A stretch of DNA of 64,000 bases. Source: Sipunculus nudus (Eukaryota > Annelida > Sipuncula > Golfingiida > Sipunculidae). Under the pieces are notes generated by a model. That model saw only the letters and a program-made list of their open reading frames with translations, made no database searches and had not been told where the DNA came from. The position numbers and the translations under genes are program-made. This document shows, piece by piece, positions 24,908-37,129 of this stretch. The stretch covers positions 28,759,519 through 28,823,518 of the forward strand of contig CM049306.1 of the NCBI GenBank assembly GCA_026874595.1, read 5' to 3'. Within the stretch, counting starts at the first letter, position 1. Each line of letters begins with the position of its first letter.

Positions 24908-26699
24908 CACATTCAGTTGTGTTTTGCAAGATGATAAACAACGCCTTAGCTCTTGATTTCATGAAAAATACATTCTAATAAACTAAAATAATATGAAATT
25001 AATGCAATATTGCTTAACTCTTGTTTACATGTTTATGTATATAATATTTTCTTGACATTGTATCTGGAGTTATTTGAGAAGGTACAGCTCATCAGTCCTC
25101 ATTTAAGTTGACTTTTGTTGCTTTTCTGTGAGATCGTCATAACGGAAAAACAATCGATGAAATGGACATAACCCTTTTTTGGGGAAACAAATACTGAACA
25201 GTTCCCTCAAATTAAATAAGTTCCAACAAATTTGTGTGAACAGTCTAAAACCATCCCCTTGAAGTTGGAGAAGAAAAGGTTAAAAAGTATGAAAAAGGAA
25301 TAAAAAGAAGTTCTAAATAAGCACAAAGTGGCAGAAGTTCATGTATAATACAAGGCTCCACGATTTCCCTTCAGCGGAGGGAAAGCCACTTTGTTCTTTC
25401 AAAGAGTAACTGGTCTTTGCACGCATAGAATTGTTAACGACATACTTTGAATACGACAACTTGAAAAAGTAAAATAACTGATGAATTTTTTTTAGTCCAA
25501 CATAGTATTCTCCCTGTAATACAGAGAGGTTATCCAGTAAAGTGTTTGGCCTCTCCTGTATTTTAAACAAATTTATTCCGCCGACCTGAGCAAATGTTGT
25601 ACTCAAAGGCATTTTGGTAATAAACTGTAAACTGCCTTCGTGAAACCGACGTGTCCAAGGAACAAAGAACAAAACAATGTTTGAAACTGGAACATTGTGT
25701 CTAATGGCAACAATTTGTACTCTTCATGACATTATTAAAACTACAAAAAATACAAAAGAATGGAAATACTGGAGTTGGTATCAATAGTCTTCTCCAGTTG
25801 TTAAAATTTGTCAAACCAAAGTAGTAAACCAAATATCATGACAATTAGTCTAGAAGTTTCTGACTCCTGATCAATAAGCGTTCTGGATATGACCTTTAAA
25901 ACTTTATTTATTCAATATTTACAAATAAGATAGGTTTTGTTGTCTCAGGAGGAAAAGGAAACTGGGGGACCCGGAGAAAACCAACCCAACGGGTGACTAC
26001 TACCCAATTTTATAGCAACGCCGGGAATGGAATCCGGGTCGCCCATCCCTTTTTTAGGGGGAAATGGGAAGAACCCGCGCATATTACGCCTCTATAGTGA
26101 TACATGCTATCTCCATACGAAGTACGGAAGGCACTACTATTTCAACAAATAAAGTGCAGTTGCGTCCATTTCTCGATAAAAAACACAACCACAAATAGGG
26201 ATTCGAGCGACTGTGCCAATTGAGACAGTCACTTGACTGCCTAGGCCCAAGCTTTCTGAATTTCATCAGAATCCATCCACTTTTTCCTGATGAACCTGGC
26301 CTCTCGTGTGACATTTTACTGACAGGAGTATGAATTACCCTTAGATGTGCTCAAACATGTTTCGTTCCTTAACCCTAAGAACATGGGTCTTAATGAATGA
26401 AATGATAAAGATTTTCACAGGAGACCTATCAGGACCCATCATCATGTGAAATATGAAAATCATGAGTGTTATGGTAACGTTTTGTCAGCCATGACATCAT
26501 GACACAAAGGCTTCTGAAATAAATCGACGTTTCGGGTGGCAGGCTGTCGCTAACGTTTTGTGTCCTGTTAATGGGGAGCAGACTGGCAGACAGACGACAG
26601 AAACGGAACCATCTTTATGGTTTATACCCCACCGATGTAAAGAACAATGTTTATAATCTGTCATTCTCAAAAATACAGGCACAAAATGGATAAAAATAG
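24907..26699. other. Non-coding interval with a short dispersed repeat at 25940-26080
   Basis: No gene recognised. The segment 25940-26080 has 'gggggacccggagaaaacc' and 'gaatccgggtcgccc'. A related string, 'gacccagagaaaaccac', occurs near 40517, so this is probably a dispersed repeat. A minus-strand frame of 119 codons at 25313-25672 has no recognisable domain. Confidence 0.4.
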
Positions 26700-27025
26700 A
26701 AAACTGCATGTGGCGTCACCAGTCTTCTGCAGCAGCTAAAATGCTCCATGATCAAGATTTTAAACTTTCATGATAATCCACCCAGCCGTTCTTGGGAAAT
26801 CTTACCGTATGTATGAATTTTTACTGATATGGGTACATGTCTATTATCTTAAGATGTAACAAAAGACGTTTCCCCCATAATAACTCCCACAAAACAGGTC
26901 ACCGTGACCTACTTAATGTTTTCAGAAGGGGAGGTCTGTGAGGTCTAAAATTTCTTGATATTATTGACAGATAGACGTTCTGACAGACGATAACAGCTGA
27001 GGTGACTTACTGTCACCTGAGCTAA
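26700..27025 (+). mobile_element. Single-unit repeat element with terminal hairpin
   Basis: Starts with a degenerate form of the palindrome unit (GTGGCGTCACC, 'agtcttctgcag'), carries 'aggtcaccgtgacct' and 'gacagacgataac', and ends in a nearly perfect 12-bp stem-loop (26995-27023) followed by AA. Same architecture as the ends near 34.8 and 46.7 kb. Non-coding. Confidence 0.5.
26995..27023 (+). other. Terminal stem-loop
   Basis: AGCTGAGGTGAC, TTACT loop, GTCACCTGAGCT: 12-bp stem with one mismatch, followed by AA. Confidence 0.6.
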
Positions 27026-28410
27026 CAAGTGGCCCATGTCCCATGACTCTAAGCTTAATTTGACTGGATGTTATATATCGTCTATGAGAATAGCCTATGG
27101 CTAATGTTACTATGTTATAAAACAGATTGAAAGTTTTTTTTTGTATTTTGACATGTGATATTAGACTTAAGTCACCTAATTTTAGGATTCAAAGAAGACT
27201 TGCCAAGGACCACCCTGAATTTTAGAGATGAAGGTTCCAAAGAAAATTTATACAATTTATATCCTGTTAGGTTGCTCAAAATCACGTTTATGTCCCGAAG
27301 CTCTCAGAATATAGGTCACCATGACCTAATTTCAGGTTTCTCGGAAGATTTGCAAAGGACCTCCCTGGATGTTATTTAAGATAAGTCTAGGGCTAGTGGA
27401 TACAATTAGTACCTTGTCTGACTGTTTCAAAGGAAATTTGCCCAGGACCTAGGCCTAATGCATACAATTTGTACCCATCTGACGTTCTAGGTGCTCAAAT
27501 CATTTTTTTTGGCCTGTAACTTGCAGGTTTCGAATGGGATATGCCAAGATCGCCCTGGATGTTGTGTTAGAAGATATTAGGGCTTAAGGATACAATATGT
27601 GTCCTATCTAACTGTATTTAACACGCATTATAAGAATTAAGTGACTTATCTCAGAATTCATAAGAAGACTTGCCAAGGACCTCCCTAGATTTGACAAAAG
27701 AAGTTTCCAAGGAAAATAGATACAATTTGTTTCCAAAGAGATTTGCCTAGAACTTCCGATGATGTTGCGTTAGAGGGTTCTAGGCCTAATTTAAACAATT
27801 TGTTCTCATCTGACATTCAGGGTGCTCAAATAACATATTTTTTCCTATAGGTCGCAGAATATAGGTCAATGTTACCTAATTTCATTATTCCAAGGACATT
27901 TGCCTAGGACCTGCCTGAATATTATGTTGGATAATTCTAGGCCTCATGGATACAATGTTTGCCCCGTCTGACTGTCTGGGTGCTCAAAATCATGTTTTCG
28001 GCCCGTAGGTCGCAAAATATAGGTCACAATGACCAAATTACAAGTTTCGAAGGAAGTGTGCCTAGAACCTCCCTAGATATTGTACTAGAAGATTCTAGGC
28101 CTAACAGATACGATTTGTGCTCATCTGACATTCAGCTCACATGAAATCTTTTTCCTATAGGTTGTAGAATATCGGTCACGGTGAACTAATTTAATGTTTC
28201 CAAGAACATTTGCCGAAGGGCTCCCAGAATGTTACGTTAGACAATTATGGGCCTAATGGATACAATTTGGGTCCCGACTGACTGTATAGGCGCTCAAAAT
28301 CATGTTTTCGCTCTTACAGGTTTTCGCAATATATAGGTTACCATGACCCTATTTCAGGTTTCCAAGAAAAAGGGTCTTCCTTTAGTGATTGGTAACATAT
28401 GTGAAGCTTA
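27026..28410 (+). repeat. Degenerate tandem array, ~155-165-bp unit
   Basis: The string 'atataggtcac.atgacctaattt' recurs near 27315, 27857, 28017, 28169 and 28333, with 'aggacctccctgga', 'gattctaggcctaa' and 'tacaatttgt' between. The last intervals are about 150-165 bp, and earlier units are more diverged. The unit shares its wording with parts of the 44.6-46.6 kb units. No coding potential. Confidence 0.6.
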
Positions 28411-29490
28411 ACAGGGTCCACAGGTAAAAACTACGTGAAGACTGAATCCAAGTATGGCTGGTCTATACAAGTTGTACAAGAGAAGAATAAGATCACGGTC
28501 ATCATTTTTCGATCTCATTCAAGAACTTGCTTGAAACATCGCGTCTATGTGTGTATGGGTGGGGGGGGGGGGGGAGACAGCGGAGTTAAAACTTTTATTG
28601 AGTGTATCAAGGTGCGTCAATACAGATATATATTTGAAAAGTAGAACCTAATATTAGATCTGAAAAAGGAAACATATCAAATTTGAATCCAGAACCTAAT
28701 AAAAAGAAATCATTCAGTGCTGAACCTGAAAGACGAACATTTTTATATAATCTCTATATACAAAATCTCTATATACATGTATATTCACCATGGACGAAGT
28801 AACTGAAGTAAACACTGAAATAAAACATCGAGTCTCCTGACACAAGACCTCGTATTTGACTATAACGATAAATGAATATTTGAATATTTTAATGTTTAAA
28901 CATTCACCTGTCCTTAATTTTATATTCTTTCTACTCAGGACGGACGACCTAACAAGTGAAAATTTAATTAACGACCTACTTTTTTTTCAAACTCAAGCGC
29001 CATCTGGCGGTAAACAGGCATTCTAATCTAAATTAACCACATCCAAAATCTCGATGCACCTAAGGCATTATATATTTGTATTGCTGACGAACGGACGAAC
29101 ACGACATTTAATAGTCCAAATATATGAGACAAAATTCCGTCAAACTGATTCGGAACCGTTAATTAACTTAACATATAATGTGTATATGTATTTAAATACA
29201 GTGTATCCGATACATCCATGTACGGACCAATCATCAAATGAAAATTAAAGATCTACTTAAAGTATTAAATTTTAGCGTCATCTAGCCTTAACCAAGTATA
29301 CTAATCTATTTCAATCAAAACTTAGAATCTCAATATGACTGAAACGTTATATGTATACTTATAATACTGTGAACGGCCGGCCGAACAAACCAGAGCTTTG
29401 TTAAATGATCATATTGGAAATGGAACGGGCGGATAATAGTCAATTCACAAAATGTCTGGTTGTAAACAGGTTTATTTGCCTATCTCATCC
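28411..29490. repeat. Degenerate repeat array around 'gcgccatctggc'
   Basis: A string like 'ctacttnnaa ... agcgccatctrgc' appears near 28975, 29250 and 30930, in the first two copies preceded by 'gacggacgaac'-like runs. It is a loosely repeated unit of about 270 bp. A G-run sits at 28561-28572. No gene visible. Confidence 0.35.
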
Positions 29491-29491
29491 T

Positions 29492-29580
<89 letters not shown>
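29491..29580. repeat. (CT)n(TA)n compound microsatellite
   Basis: About 47 bp of CT followed by about 43 bp of TA, the same order as at 8.1 kb. Confidence 0.9.
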
Positions 29581-29583
<3 letters not shown>

Positions 29584-31010
29584 CCGGTACGAATGGTAAA
29601 ATGTCATATTGATATCGAAAATCACGGCTATCCGTACGGTGTTATCTATATATTAACTAACAGATCCATTCTATGTAGGGTGTTATGCGTAAAAATCTTA
29701 CTGAAGCCAAGATATTAGCCGGAGAATTTTACGGAGATGTTTATATGATAAATGAAATAAGTTTTATATAAAAATATATTATGTTGAACATCGCTCTTCA
29801 AAGTTGTCCTCCGAGCCCGTAAATACGCCAGCAAAGAAACCCGTTATCTTGCATGGTATAGTACAGTAGCACTGAGACGTTTTCTCGATAATTGCATTCC
29901 CTTTAATACGCACAAAACCTGAGCACTCACATGGTCGGGCAATCCTGCTGCGCAAAAGTTCGCGGAAGCATTGTAGTATGAAGTATATTTAATGGTTGTA
30001 TATTTTTTTTAATATCACGCATTCCCAAAGACCCCTCCTGAACCCATGTTTCCAGCGAGACAATCAATGCATTCTCTACATGAGCGTAGTCAAGGAGTGA
30101 CTGGAGTGATGTAGTGCTATCAAATGATATCAACTTGGTTGCAGACATCATTAGTAAACGTTTGGAAGGCTGATATAACGCTCTCAGATGACGTGAATTT
30201 GATTAGTAAAATACCGCTGTTTTTATGACGGGAAATTTGTCGCAGTGGTGATACATATTGCCGGTGGCGACAATAAAGGGGTATGGGGATATATATCAAT
30301 CCCCTCCCCCACGTTTTAGCAAAAGGGGGGGGATCAATGTAGCCCTATTTATCAACTCCACCTCCCACCACCCCCAACCCGAACTCCCCCCCCCCCCCCC
30401 CCCCTTCCCGATTTTCTGGATCCCCATCTGATTACAGCCCTCTCCCCTCCCTGTAACCTTTCTCCGCCCCTGAAATATCATTCGGGTAATTATGATTCTT
30501 TCAAAGTTCCCCCTGTTGAACATTCTCCTCATGAGATCTCCTTGTTCACAATAGACCCTGTCCCCGCGCGGCGGTTTTCTTTTGAGAAGGGATCACCAAG
30601 GGGGATTATTTCGGGCCGGTGGCCTCGAATGTACGAAAACCCCGGATAGGGCCCCCGGAGTTAAAACTCTGTCCCGCCATCACACACTCTTTGGCCATAG
30701 TGTTACCGGGCCCAAAGACACAAAGAAAAGAGGCACCCGCGGGGGAGCAAATATTAAAATTATTAATTTTAAACGTAATACGCAAATATTGCAAATAAAA
30801 ATGGATGGAATCTCTTCGAACAAACTCGGACCATATGCATGTCGAAAATCAGGGCAATCCGTACGGTGGTATCGATGGAGATACGGAAAATCACAAAAAT
30901 CGCCTTACGCTATTAATATATAGATTATCTACTTGAAGTACTAAACCCAAGCGCCATCTAACTAAAAATAAGCACACTGTTTTAAGTTGACCTCATTACG
31001 AAACTTTCTG
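29581..31010. other. Non-coding interval with homopolymers
   Basis: No gene recognised. It has C-runs near 30386-30404 and G/C-rich patches at 30290-30760. A ~25-bp string ('cgaaaatca.gg..atccgtacgg') occurs at both 29618 and 30841, marking an older duplication. Confidence 0.4.
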
Positions 31011-31167
31011 GGTAATTCAAGCGTTTTACCTTATATATTTATACATACATAGACATATACATATACAGATACATATGCATATACTCATACATAAGTTAAA
31101 CGTCTTATACTGATGGTACTATATGAAGAAAAACAAATAAATTAAAAAGGATCAAATAACATCTTAC

Positions 31168-31206
<39 letters not shown>

Positions 31207-31450
31207 GTACACAAGTGTGTGCAAATATTTACCTATTAGAAGTAATACATACCTCAAATTAATATTAATTATTAATTACTTGAATTAAGTAATTCAAGCG
31301 TTTTACCCTTATATATTTATACATACATAGACATATACATAGACAGATACATATGCATATACTCATACATATGTTAAACGTCTTATACTGATGGTACTAT
31401 ATGAAGAAAAACAAGTAAATTAAAAAGGATCAAAATAACATCTTACATTA

Positions 31451-31505
<55 letters not shown>

Positions 31506-31700
31506 CCTGTACACAAAAGTGTGTGCAAATATTTACCTATTATAAGTAATACATACCTCAAATTAATATTAATTATTAATTACTTGAATTAAGTAATTCA
31601 AGCGTTTTACCCTTATATATATATATATATATATATATACCTCTACACAAAAGTGTGTGCAAATATTTACCTTTTAGAAGTAATACATACCTCAAATTAA
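31011..31700 (+). repeat. Local tandem duplication, 2.3 copies of a ~280-300-bp unit
   Basis: The unit starts 'aattcaagcgtttta' at 31014, 31291 and 31595. It contains 'acatacatagacatatac', 'gatggtactatatgaag', a (TA)n tract and 'gtgtgtgcaaatatttacct'. The copies are nearly identical outside the TA tract, so the duplication is recent. The third copy is shortened. Confidence 0.85.
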
Positions 31701-31818
31701 TATTTCATATTAAAACTTCATAAAGCTAGAACTGACGAACAAATGCATCAGTAAATTACTGTTAACCTAAACCAAAAAAGACCATTTAAAATTTTCATCA
31801 ACGCTACTTAATGCTCCA

Positions 31819-33080
31819 TTATAACACCATATACTTTTGAACATATCTTTTTCTTTTTTGACTTCTTATGCTATATGAAAAATGCTCTTCTTTTAAACGA
31901 CTGATTATGAGATTCGTAAAGAAGGAATTTGGATCCAACGGACGAGACGAGATGCTATTATTTCTATTATTCCATAGAACATATTTAGCTATATTTAAAA
32001 CAAAACCAAGTAATCGTATACCCATATCGGACAAGGCTTTCCATTTATTGCTTAAACCGCAGCAAATCGTGTAAAGTTTTACTTTAATGCTTTTCCCTGC
32101 AATTTTTAAAAACACATGATCTACCACTCTCCTAAACTTAAATGCCACAGTACAGTCAGAAAAAACATGCAAATTAGTTTCTTTTTGACCGCAAATATGA
32201 CACTCATCTGAAATGGTAAATTAGCATTTAAACAGAAAATCATTTGTAGGCAATACTAAGTGTAAAAATCTCCAATTTACATCGATTTGATATTTATCGT
32301 TTAATTTCTGATAGCAATTTCTAAAAATGTGTTTGACCTGTAGATCTTCTTTAAAAATGTTTCTACACGAAGTCATACAACTCGGTTCACATATCTATAT
32401 CAATAGATTATAAATGGCTCTAGTGGAAAGTTTATCAGATCCTAGTGTTTTGCCATGCCCAATATCAATAATATAGTTCAATTTATACTCAGATTTTAAC
32501 CCTTTCCGTAAAAGCGATATCCATTCAAATGGGAAACATGCAATAAGATTCTTTATATCTAGTTTTTAACCAATCTGTTTTTGGAATTTGTATTTGGAGG
32601 CAATCTCCTCAAACCTGTTAAAATAACCTATCCTTCGGTTCCACACGTCTCTAACCAAAACACAACCATTGATAATAAATTCCTTCAACATAAAAGGTCT
32701 CCCTTTTTCATCAATTATATGACTATTAAAAAACAAAACTTCGTTTAATATGACGCTCTTCTTAATAACATCTTATTTTGGGACAATATTTAATTTCTGA
32801 CACACTTTTAGAGTTTCAATATAGATTAGAGGTTGTTGTATACAATTTTTCCTATTAACCTCGTAATTGCATTTCGAAATATTTTTTTTCAAAATGCAAC
32901 ACCTTTATAGAACCCGATAAAAAATTCTGACAAAACTCGACATTTGTGATTCATTTTAAAAACGTAAAAACAACCAGTTAATTCTCAGTGCATCGACCTT
33001 TGATGCTATTCTCACCAAACCGTCTCGACCTTGATATTCGATAGAAAAATTACATCTTTTTTAACTAAATGTTTTCTAAA
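31819..33080 (-). pseudogene. LINE reverse-transcriptase ORF, distal part only (degenerate)
   Basis: Minus-strand remnant of the C-terminal region of a non-LTR retrotransposon ORF2 (L1/Tx1-like). Reading down from about 33050 one sees a GRDGLVRIASKVDALRINWL-type stretch, then 'KGRPFMLKEFIINGCVLV..VW', and near 32200 a CHICG...H...C zinc-binding pattern followed by about 110 open codons ending at 31819. The catalytic RT core and the endonuclease are absent. Several stops interrupt it between 32880 and 33000. It lies immediately downstream of an ORF1 remnant on the same strand. Confidence 0.65.
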
Positions 33081-33099
33081 ATCCTGTTTACTACGAAGT

Positions 33100-34141
33100 T
33101 TAGTTTAATCGTTGTCCAGGGATAGGCGTGGAGTCATCAGAGGGTGGGTCGTCCAGTTCCATCGTCCGGGGGCTAATCGTACTAGTCGTCATCGCGGTTC
33201 CAAGTAAGGTGAAGGTGACGTCACTGGGCGGCGTTTCCGACGGTTTCTGCGAATGCATCGGCGTTGACGATAATACCGGTTGAAGCGGCAGCAACGGCGA
33301 CTGCCCCAGAGTTACAGGTAGGTCCATTACCGAAGGTTTTGACGGGTTTTTTTTACACGGTAAGTATGACTGATTGATCGGTCGGCGGCGCCGGTAAGAC
33401 ACGTTTTTGACGGTGTTTCTGTACAATTTCTTCTTTTTCAGTTGTTTCCACAATCGTCGGCGGCAGGAAGTGGTCGTAGTCGATATCAGCGGCAGCATAA
33501 GCGTCGGTAGGTATTCCAACATCTGTAACAGTAGTCTCGGTCTCTAACGGCGAAACAACGGTATCGCCAGTGGAAGCGCGAACCTCGCCAATTTCCTTGG
33601 AAATGTTGCTTACTTCCGATCGACCTTGTGTTATGTCTCTCACCTGGCTATATTGGACCTGTTCCGGACATTCCAGCTGCAAATGCCCCTGTTGTTTCCA
33701 CCTGAAGCAGGTTTTAACCTTACCGCAATTCCGAACATATGTAACATACCGAATACCTCCATGGTAAAACTGTAGGCGGTCTAGTAGCTTGGTAGTGATA
33801 AACATCAGAGTCTCGCGATCTAGCATGGGTAGAGTTGTTTCGGGACACATCTTCATTTGGTACATTTAGGGGCAACCCTCGTAGGGAGACCCACACAGGC
33901 TTTTTTTGCGTTTGCTAGCGATGTTTCCAACGAGGTTCCCAGACACTAAGCACCGTCCATAGCCACTACTTCTGTCACCTGGTGGCTGTGAAACACAAGC
34001 TGAAGTGTCGTTGCCGGTAAACTGTGAGCGGCTCTCAGGGACTCCCCATAAAAGTCCACCAGTTATTTTATCGCAGCGTTTACTTGCGATTGCAGATGGC
34101 AACACCAGTCTTGAGTATAAGATGGAGGTATCAAAGATCAA
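33100..34141 (-). pseudogene. LINE ORF1-like protein with damaged CCHC zinc knuckle
   Basis: ORF1 normally binds the retrotransposon RNA. On the minus strand a VWVSLRGLPLNVPNEDV-like stretch (about 33830-33890) is followed by GIRYV and a zinc-knuckle CX2-W-X4-H-X4-C, in which the second Cys is Trp. An acidic, Pro/Thr/Ser-rich C-terminal region follows and ends at 33100. The frame changes at least twice: near 33.86 kb, and near 33.34-33.35 kb beside an A-homopolymer. This is a decayed copy. It is collinear with the RT remnant at 31819-33080 but separated from it by only about 20 bp, so ORF2 is largely deleted. ORF1 of a related LINE clade or a gag-like protein is an alternative. Confidence 0.6.
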
Positions 34142-34149
34142 TGGACATG

Positions 34150-34800
34150 CACAATTTCAGCCCAATCTGTCGATTAGTTTTAGAGTTAAAATGGTCACAG
34201 TACTATCAAATGTCAATGATGGGTCATAAAAATGGGGAAAAACAAGAAAAAGACAGGTGGCGCCACCTGTCTTCCGCAGAAGACAAAGCTATCCAAGATC
34301 TTCAGTTAATTTGAATTTTTGACTTATCCATGCATCCCTTATTGCGATATTTGTGTGGTTTTCACCATATATGGTAATATTCAAGGTCAAGGCCACTCTC
34401 ATAGGAAAGGTCTTGACCCCAATTTAAAAAAAGTCATCCCATAACCCATGTCTATGTATATGCATAATATGCAATCCATGCAAGTTATCTTGAGATATTT
34501 ATGAAACTGTGTGATTTTCCCCAAAAATGGACCTATTCAAGGTCAAGGTCACTCTCCTTGTAAAGGTCATGACCCCACTTTAATTGGCTTCCTCCACTCA
34601 CCCATAGCATATTGGTCACAGAGATCTTATTTAAAATTTCTTAAATTATTAGATTTTTTAAGGACCTCCCTGGATGTCAAGTTAGAAGATTCTAGGTGCA
34701 ATGGTTACGATTTGTGCCTGGTTAAGGGACAGACGGACCGACAATGGACAAAAAGTGATAGCTATAGCTCTGATGAATATCAGTCAGCTGAGCTAAAAAG
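34150..34800 (+). mobile_element. Short tandem-core repeat element with terminal hairpin
   Basis: Holds GGTGGCGCCACC (34256-34267), 'ttcaaggtcaaggtcac', then 'ttctaggtgcaatggttacg' and an 'agacggaccgac' run. It ends with a hairpin (34766-34794) and TAAAA. The last 150 bp match the final unit of the 43.3-46.7 kb element and, inverted, the 4.1-4.4 kb end. Confidence 0.55.
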
Positions 34801-35599
34801 TATATAAATAGATATATATTTAATAATAATTCATATATATATATATATATATATATACCTTTAAAAAAAGTCCCAACTATGATTACCCTCCCACACCGAG
34901 TCATCCCCCCACCTTATAGATAAATTGACGCCACCCAGTGTATCACCTATTATATACATATCCATTTTAACTGTTATTTTGAAGTCTTACTGAAGTTATC
35001 ATGCCCAAACTATGTACTATCTAGACATTTTCATTGGACAGGAAAGAGAGATCCATACCAAAGACAAATATGGTTTATCTAATGATTTATTTCTTATAAA
35101 TTTGATATAACTTTGACATCACACACTTACGGTCAACAAAGAACAAACTTACAGTCAAGCAGCACGCCTTTGTTTACATGTAATGAGTTTATGTCATGAA
35201 AAACCGTTTCTGACATGATAAATTTACAGCTACATTTGCATATACATAAACATATACACCATAGTCTTCAATTGATACACCTGTATAATATATACATGAC
35301 TGATATATATGATTAAAGAACATATAAATTAAACAGAAAATTTTATCTTACAGATTTTCTATCAATACATGCTGATATCCAACAGTTCCCCCTGAAACGA
35401 TTTGCTAGAATGTAACTATGTGGTTATATCACTGTTGACTTCATGTTTTCATGCAGTCCATGTTTTTTTGTCAATGGTGATATAGAAATTTATCTGGATT
35501 TATCTTTGGATCATACAAGTCAAATCAAAAACACCAATAGTAGACAAAATGTTGAGTTTTGTTAATCATGAGCAGTATACAATTGAGCACATTTTTTTT
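34801..35599. other. Non-coding interval with (TA)n
   Basis: (TA)n at about 34835-34857; otherwise AT-rich sequence with no gene. Confidence 0.5.
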
Positions 35600-36941
35600 G
35601 TAATGGTGTAGTTTAGGTTTTTTTTATAAAAGGCCTATATATTACCATTTGTTAATGCATTATTTCCAAATTTGTGTAGTTCTATAATTAGAAGAAATGT
35701 AAACTTGTATAAGAATAAGGCATATATAGCCACTATAATTTATATATAACTAGAATACAGGTAGTCGAAAAGAAACTATGCGTATCCGCCAAAATCAGAG
35801 TTGGACGGGTGAAGTGAGGCATGGATTGAGTAGCAAGGGTAAATAGTTAGATGTGTTACATATTAGAATGGATGTCTGCCACGTAAACATGATTGTAGAT
35901 GGCACCACCTGTTAACTGGAAGAGAAACTATCCAAGATGTATACACATGCAACATTTCAAGTGAATAAGTCGAACCGTTGCTGGATATGAGTGATTTTGA
36001 CCCAAGTCCAACAAACTGATGGCATTGTGCAAAAATGGTTGCGGGGGGGGGGGGGGGGGGGGTGCCACCAGTTCCTTGTATGATGAAGAGCTATGTGAGA
36101 TCTAAACACATGCAAAATTTCAGGAAGATGTGTCAAACCAGTCTGGAGAAATTAACATGGATGTCTGCAGCGCGAACGTGAATGTAGGTGGCGCCACCTG
36201 TCATTAAATCAAGAAAACTATCCAGGATGTATAAGCATGCCGAATTTTAGGTGAATTACCAGTAGTCAAACCACTGCAGAAATATAAGTGATTTTAACCC
36301 GAGGCAGACAAACAGATGGACGCTGTGCAAAAATGGCTGCAGGTGGCTCCACCATTTTTGTTTATGTTATAAAGCTATCAAAGGGCTACATTTGTGTAAA
36401 ATATTTTTCCTGATTGGTCAAACAAGTCCGAAGATATGTGGGTTAATGTGTTAATACAGATACACAGATGGATGCACTGAAGAAAGGAAAGGTCAGAGGT
36501 TGACGCCGAATGGTTAGGCACCAGTTCACATGTGACCCAATAGTTGGTGTAAGTTTTAAAAAAAAATCAGTCGAGTAGTCTCAGAGGAGTTCTCCGGAAT
36601 AAGGCAGCGGCCGCTTTGGCAGAACCCGGTCAAAAACATAGCATCCGCAAAACTTTGTTTTGGTGGATACAATGACATAAATTGCTAATATACAGCTTGA
36701 TTTCCTTGTCATGAATGTCATGCATAACTTCATGGCAGAAGATCAAAATTTGAGCCAATCAAGTCGACTTTAAGCCACAATAACTCTCAAACAAGGCCAC
36801 TTTTCATTATATAACCTTATTTTTCTAAAACTTTACATCTCCTTTATATTACAGAATATTGCTTTTGTTTATAATCTGTGTTAAATATTGTAATGTAGGC
36901 CTTTTATATAAAACCCCCTAAACTACACCATTACCTTTTTT
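35600..36941. repeat. Segment flanked by ~45-bp inverted repeats
   Basis: 35600-35645 (AATGGTGTAGTTTAGG ... AAAGGCCTA) is repeated inverted at about 36893-36941 (TAGGCCTTT ... CCTAAACTACACCATT). The enclosed 1.25 kb includes the palindrome-unit array at 35745-36680. It could be a non-autonomous DNA element into which, or around which, the array moved. No target duplication was identified. Confidence 0.5.
35745..36680 (+). repeat. Palindrome-unit tandem array, ~275-300-bp unit
   Basis: Same family as 43490-44640 and 63285-64000. It has the head 'gaatacaggtagtcgaaaag', units with GGTGGCGCCACC (exact at 36187-36198), 'cagacaaacagatgg' and 'tgtgcaaaaatgg', and the tail 'gcaccagttcacatgtgacc' to 'aaaactttgttttggtggat'. 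A long G-run lies near 36042-36062. Non-coding. Confidence 0.75.
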
Positions 36942-37129
36942 CTTATAATACATCTAACCGACAATAACTTCAACTTCAGGACAACCATGGGATTTCTAGA
37001 ATTTCTGCTGCCTATAGTTAGAATGTAAAACTGTGAAAAAAAATTCTTAATTCAAATTGCCGGTATAAATTACTGGTAAACCAGTCTGCACTAAAGAATA
37101 AGTAAGTAGTAAAACCTCAAAACAATAAC
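36942..37129. other. Short non-coding interval
   Basis: No recognisable feature. Confidence 0.5.

Noticed and set aside
25313-25672. 119-codon minus-strand frame
   Set aside because: No domain, no splice partners, ordinary composition; probably chance.
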